Of a stretch of DNA of 7,943 bases, positions 5,484-7,943 are shown piece after piece. Made by a program: the position numbers and the translations under genes. Source of the DNA: Alphaproteobacteria bacterium. Lineage in GTDB: Bacteria > Pseudomonadota > Alphaproteobacteria > Micropepsales > Micropepsaceae. Location: NCBI GenBank assembly GCA_028869725.1, contig JAGWRJ010000286.1, forward strand, positions 1 through 7,943, in the 5' to 3' direction. Under the pieces are notes generated by a model. The model saw only the letters and a program-made list of their open reading frames with translations. It did no database searches and was not told where the DNA came from. Numbering within the stretch: the stretch's first letter is position 1; each line of letters starts with the position of its first letter.

Positions 5484-6473
5484 TCAGGGCCTCCGGCGTC
5501 GCGGGATCGAATGATTCCAGTCGGCCAGAAGCGCCCGAAGGGCGGCGACCAGGGCCAGGGGCTGATCCAGCATCACATGATGGCGCGCAAGTGGGATTTC
5601 GACCACAGGTGAGGCCCGGCCGAGCAGATTGAACATATATTCCCCGATCTCGGGCGGCATCAGGACCGAGTTTTCGCCACGGAATATGGCGATGCGGCAG
5701 CTGTCCGCCTTGAGCCTTTCTGCAGTGTCGCCGATGGAGAAATCAGTCCAGATCGCCGGATCGAACTTCCAGGTAAAACCGCACTCAGCCTCACGCGTCA
5801 CAGCCTTGAGCGAATGGCGTGCCACCCAGTCAACGAGGAAGAGATTGTCGCAATCCTGCGGCGGCATCAGACGGAAGCGGGCGAGCGCGGAGGCAAGGTC
5901 GGGATAGATCCGGTTAGGCTTGTTGATCTGTCCGCGTCGGGGTGGGCCACCCTGCGCACGATCCGGTGGATTGACCGGCGAATCGACGATCACCGTGCCG
6001 GACAGCCGCGTGCCATACAGCGCCCGCGTCAGCATCGTGACAAAACCGCCAAAACTGTGCGCCACAATGACGGGCTTGATGTCGTGCGCAAACATGCCCG
6101 CCGCCGCACACACCGCCAGCTGTTCTTCGGCAAAGGTCTGCATCGCATAGTTCTGGCGCCAGCCCGAATCGCCCATGCCCGACAGATCCATCGCCGCGAC
6201 ATTGAAGTCGCGTGCAAGATAGGGCGCGATGAAACTCCACCAATACGCATGCGCGGCATTGCCGTGGACAAGCAGCAGTCCCGGATTGGCGGCATCGCCC
6301 CAGCGCAGATAATGAATGGGCACACCGCCTACATCGGTGAAGGCACTTTCCGGCTCGACCAGAACCGCTTCTTCGAACCATGCCGGTGCCGGAGGCCGGG
6401 CCCCATGCAGCGCGGCAAGCGGGCCTTCACCCGAATGACTGGCAGGCTTGTCTGCTGTCGAGGTCCGATCCAT
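5484..6473 (-). CDS. Alpha/beta hydrolase fold protein
   Basis: This 329-residue soluble enzyme has the alpha/beta hydrolase fold; the substrate is unknown, with esters or thioesters plausible. The fold starts at about residue 45 (DVGGVPIHYLRWG, 47-59). The oxyanion-hole motif HGN is at 70-72, MDLSGMGDSG at 95-104, the nucleophile S140 sits in the elbow AHSFGG (138-143, with Ala in place of the usual first Gly), and the catalytic His is H298 or H299 in ARHHVMLDQP. The acid is less clear: the usual strand-7 position reads RGENSVLMP (265-273), where the expected Asp is Val, leaving E267 or D164 (VDSPVN) as candidates. The ATG at 6473 is 1 nt after the thioesterase stop; an in-frame GTG at 6491 would add six residues. 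The first 35 or so residues are a Pro/Ala-rich extension. The tail ends in RRRRP. Confidence 0.85.
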   Translation of the reverse strand: MDRTSTADKPASHSGEGPLAALHGARPPAPAWFEEAVLVEPESAFTDVGGVPIHYLRWGDAANPGLLLVHGNAAHAYWWSFIAPYLARDFNVAAMDLSGMGDSGWRQNYAMQTFAEEQLAVCAAAGMFAHDIKPVIVAHSFGGFVTMLTRALYGTRLSGTVIVDSPVNPPDRAQGGPPRRGQINKPNRIYPDLASALARFRLMPPQDCDNLFLVDWVARHSLKAVTREAECGFTWKFDPAIWTDFSIGDTAERLKADSCRIAIFRGENSVLMPPEIGEYMFNLLGRASPVVEIPLARHHVMLDQPLALVAALRALLADWNHSIPRRRRP

Positions 6474-6474
6474 G

Positions 6475-6924
6475 TCAGCTGCGCGCTCCACGCTTGCTCA
6501 GCGTCTTGAAGATGCCTGTGCCGGTCATGAGCGTGCGCGTCCCGCTCCAGATCCTGCCCCGCACCGTAAAGAGGTCATCTTCGACCCCGACAATTTCACC
6601 GGTGCCTTCCACCCAGTCACCGAGATGGGCAGCAGCCAGGAAATCCGTCAGCAGCCGTGCCGTCACCCAGTAATGTTCCGGCCGGGCAATCGATACCGCA
6701 TGGCCGAAGGCAGTGTCGGCAAAAGCCATCAGCATGCCGCCATGGCAATTGTTCATGCCATTGGTGTGATGCTCACAGACCAAAAACGCACGCCGGTAGT
6801 CCCCGCCGGAGCCCGTCCACTCATACAGCGGACCGATCTGGCGGCCAAACCCACGAAACCAATCCATGCGCCGGTAGCCGTCCGGAATTGCAATGGCGTC
6901 CTCATCAAGCAGATCATCGGTCAT
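6475..6924 (-). CDS. PaaI-family hotdog-fold thioesterase
   Basis: This 149-residue protein has the single hotdog domain of PaaI-like acyl-CoA thioesterases, which hydrolyse acyl-CoA to free acid and CoA and work as multimers in the cytoplasm. The active-site stretch is NNCHGGMLMAFADTAFGHA (58-76): HGG at 61-63 and the acidic residue D70, in the place of PaaI Asp61. A second conserved strand reads VTARLLTDFLAAA (87-99), and the C-terminal strand ends in TGTGIFKTLSKR. The ATG at 6924 lies 16 nt after the DUF2332 stop; the longer frame to 7017 would overlap that gene and adds residues unlike the family. The SD is weak. The stop is 1 nt before the hydrolase ATG, so the two are probably translationally coupled. 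No phenylacetate pathway genes are visible, so the name says nothing about the substrate. Confidence 0.88.
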   Translation of the reverse strand: MTDDLLDEDAIAIPDGYRRMDWFRGFGRQIGPLYEWTGSGGDYRRAFLVCEHHTNGMNNCHGGMLMAFADTAFGHAVSIARPEHYWVTARLLTDFLAAAHLGDWVEGTGEIVGVEDDLFTVRGRIWSGTRTLMTGTGIFKTLSKRGARS

Positions 6925-6940
6925 CGGTGTCTCACAGCCT

Positions 6941-7943
6941 TTAAGCCAGCCATTCCATCCAGGCACCATGCGGCTGGCCTTCAGCCAGCAGCTGGTCCTC
7001 GTATGAACCATCTTCATACCGGCGCAGGCTCAGAAGATGGCGCAGATCCACGCCGAGTTCAAAACTCAGCCGAAACACCGTCCGACGCAACCCCGCCACG
7101 GTCAGAAGATCCTCAAGGGTCTGCTTCATGGCGCCGCTGAACTGATAGAGCGCCACCGTATGGTAGACACACACAGCCGCATCGCGCGGCAGGTCTGCAA
7201 TTGCCGCCATCAGATTTGCGAGGGCATCGCCTGCGCGGATGTCGAGTGCCACCGCCCGCCCCAGTGCGACCGCCGTCTTGAGGCGGTTCAGGCGATCGAC
7301 ATGCTCAGGCCAGACCAGGGCACAGAGCCAGTCGCGATTGTCGGCATCGTTCAGATCGTTGGGATTGAGTTCAAGCCCGCGCCGCGCCACCACCGCAGGC
7401 AGCGGACCGGACGGCGGCAGCCGCTCTGACTTGAGCACACAATCGATCACCAATGGTGCCTTGGGACCAAGCTGCAGGACAACAGCGTCGTCGCGCCAGT
7501 AGCGCACGCCATACTGATCCCAGAGCATGTTCAGTCCTGCCGAGGGACCGATTTCGATCAGGGCGAGCCGCGCACGCGCCTGTTCGTAAACGCATCGAAA
7601 TCCCGGATGTAGCAGCGCCGAGCGTCCCACTTCGTTGGTGTTGGTGGTGCGGGTCTCAATCAGACGGGCAATCTGCGCCTGATGGAGGTGTACGAACTCG
7701 ACAAAAAGTTCGAACGGGTCTGCATCTTCGAGAGTCTTCTCGCCGCCCAGCGTCGGGTAGAACTGCTTCAGTGCGTGGTCATCGCCACGCAAGAGCAGAA
7801 AATGTACCGCGCCCAGAAGCATGTTGGCGCGCGGCTGGCCGGGACGGGCGCGCGCTGCCAGTGATTTGAGGTCCTCATCCTGACCAATGCATTCAGCCAG
7901 GTAGCCATAAAGTGGCGAGCCGGCCTTGCGCGCCTCGCTGGCA
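6941..7943 (-). CDS. DUF2332 family protein (5' end outside window)
   Basis: The gene enters from the right edge; 333 residues are visible before the TAA at 6941-6943, and only a short N-terminal part should be missing. The sequence matches the DUF2332 family: SPLYGYLAE near the start, AVHFLLL (45-51), the TTNTNEVGRSALLHPGF block (99-115), EIGPSAGLNMLWDQYG (130-145), RRGLELNPNDL (187-197), ALVWPEHVDRLNRL (208-221) and VYHTVALYQF (259-268). EIGxSAGLN recalls the glycine-rich nucleotide-binding loop of Rossmann-like methyltransferases, but no reaction is known to me for this family. No signal peptide or membrane segment is seen in the visible part. A thioesterase gene follows after 16 nt and a hydrolase after that, so the three are likely one transcript. 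The family call is from memory of its motifs. Confidence 0.85.
   Translation of the reverse strand, partial: ASEARKAGSPLYGYLAECIGQDEDLKSLAARARPGQPRANMLLGAVHFLLLRGDDHALKQFYPTLGGEKTLEDADPFELFVEFVHLHQAQIARLIETRTTNTNEVGRSALLHPGFRCVYEQARARLALIEIGPSAGLNMLWDQYGVRYWRDDAVVLQLGPKAPLVIDCVLKSERLPPSGPLPAVVARRGLELNPNDLNDADNRDWLCALVWPEHVDRLNRLKTAVALGRAVALDIRAGDALANLMAAIADLPRDAAVCVYHTVALYQFSGAMKQTLEDLLTVAGLRRTVFRLSFELGVDLRHLLSLRRYEDGSYEDQLLAEGQPHGAWMEWLA

Overview
The window is GC-rich and every gene I can support lies on the minus strand, so transcription runs from position 7943 down to about 330. The content points to an alphaproteobacterium. The clearest sign is a 58-residue aa3-type cytochrome c oxidase subunit IV gene directly in front of a three-gene proton-translocating transhydrogenase operon (split alpha subunit pntAA + pntAB, then pntB), an arrangement known from that class. 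I cannot place it at genus level.

Region by region, in the order of transcription: (1) 7943-5484 holds three closely packed genes: a 5'-truncated DUF2332 protein, a PaaI-like hotdog thioesterase (16 nt downstream) and an alpha/beta hydrolase (ATG 1 nt after the thioesterase stop). This looks like one operon of acyl/ester hydrolysis genes plus a protein of unknown function. (2) 5483-5396 is an 88-nt gap with a sigma70-like promoter (TTGCCG, 16 nt, TATAGT) and a 12-bp dyad over its -35 element. (3) 5395-1971 is the respiratory/redox operon: oxidase subunit IV, pntAA, pntAB, an unusual 263-nt spacer, then pntB. PntAA binds NAD(H), PntAB and the N-terminal part of PntB form the membrane proton channel, and the C-terminal part of PntB binds NADP(H); together they use the proton-motive force to make NADPH. 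(4) 1781-1311 is a single-pass membrane-anchored protein of unknown function with four cysteines. (5) 1268-330 is a cation diffusion facilitator of the DmeF type (Co/Ni efflux) with a His/Asp-rich loop. (6) 1-329 has no gene I can support, but it is rich in inverted repeats, two of which are mutually exclusive.

Most of the window is ordinary chromosomal housekeeping. The points that stand out are the long pntAB-pntB spacer with a possible small ORF overlapping the pntB start, the long His-containing loop in PntAB, the dyad on the pnt promoter, the DUF2332-thioesterase-hydrolase cluster, and the inverted-repeat-rich segment downstream of dmeF. I found no mobile element, CRISPR array, tRNA or rRNA, and no convincing wholly new system.
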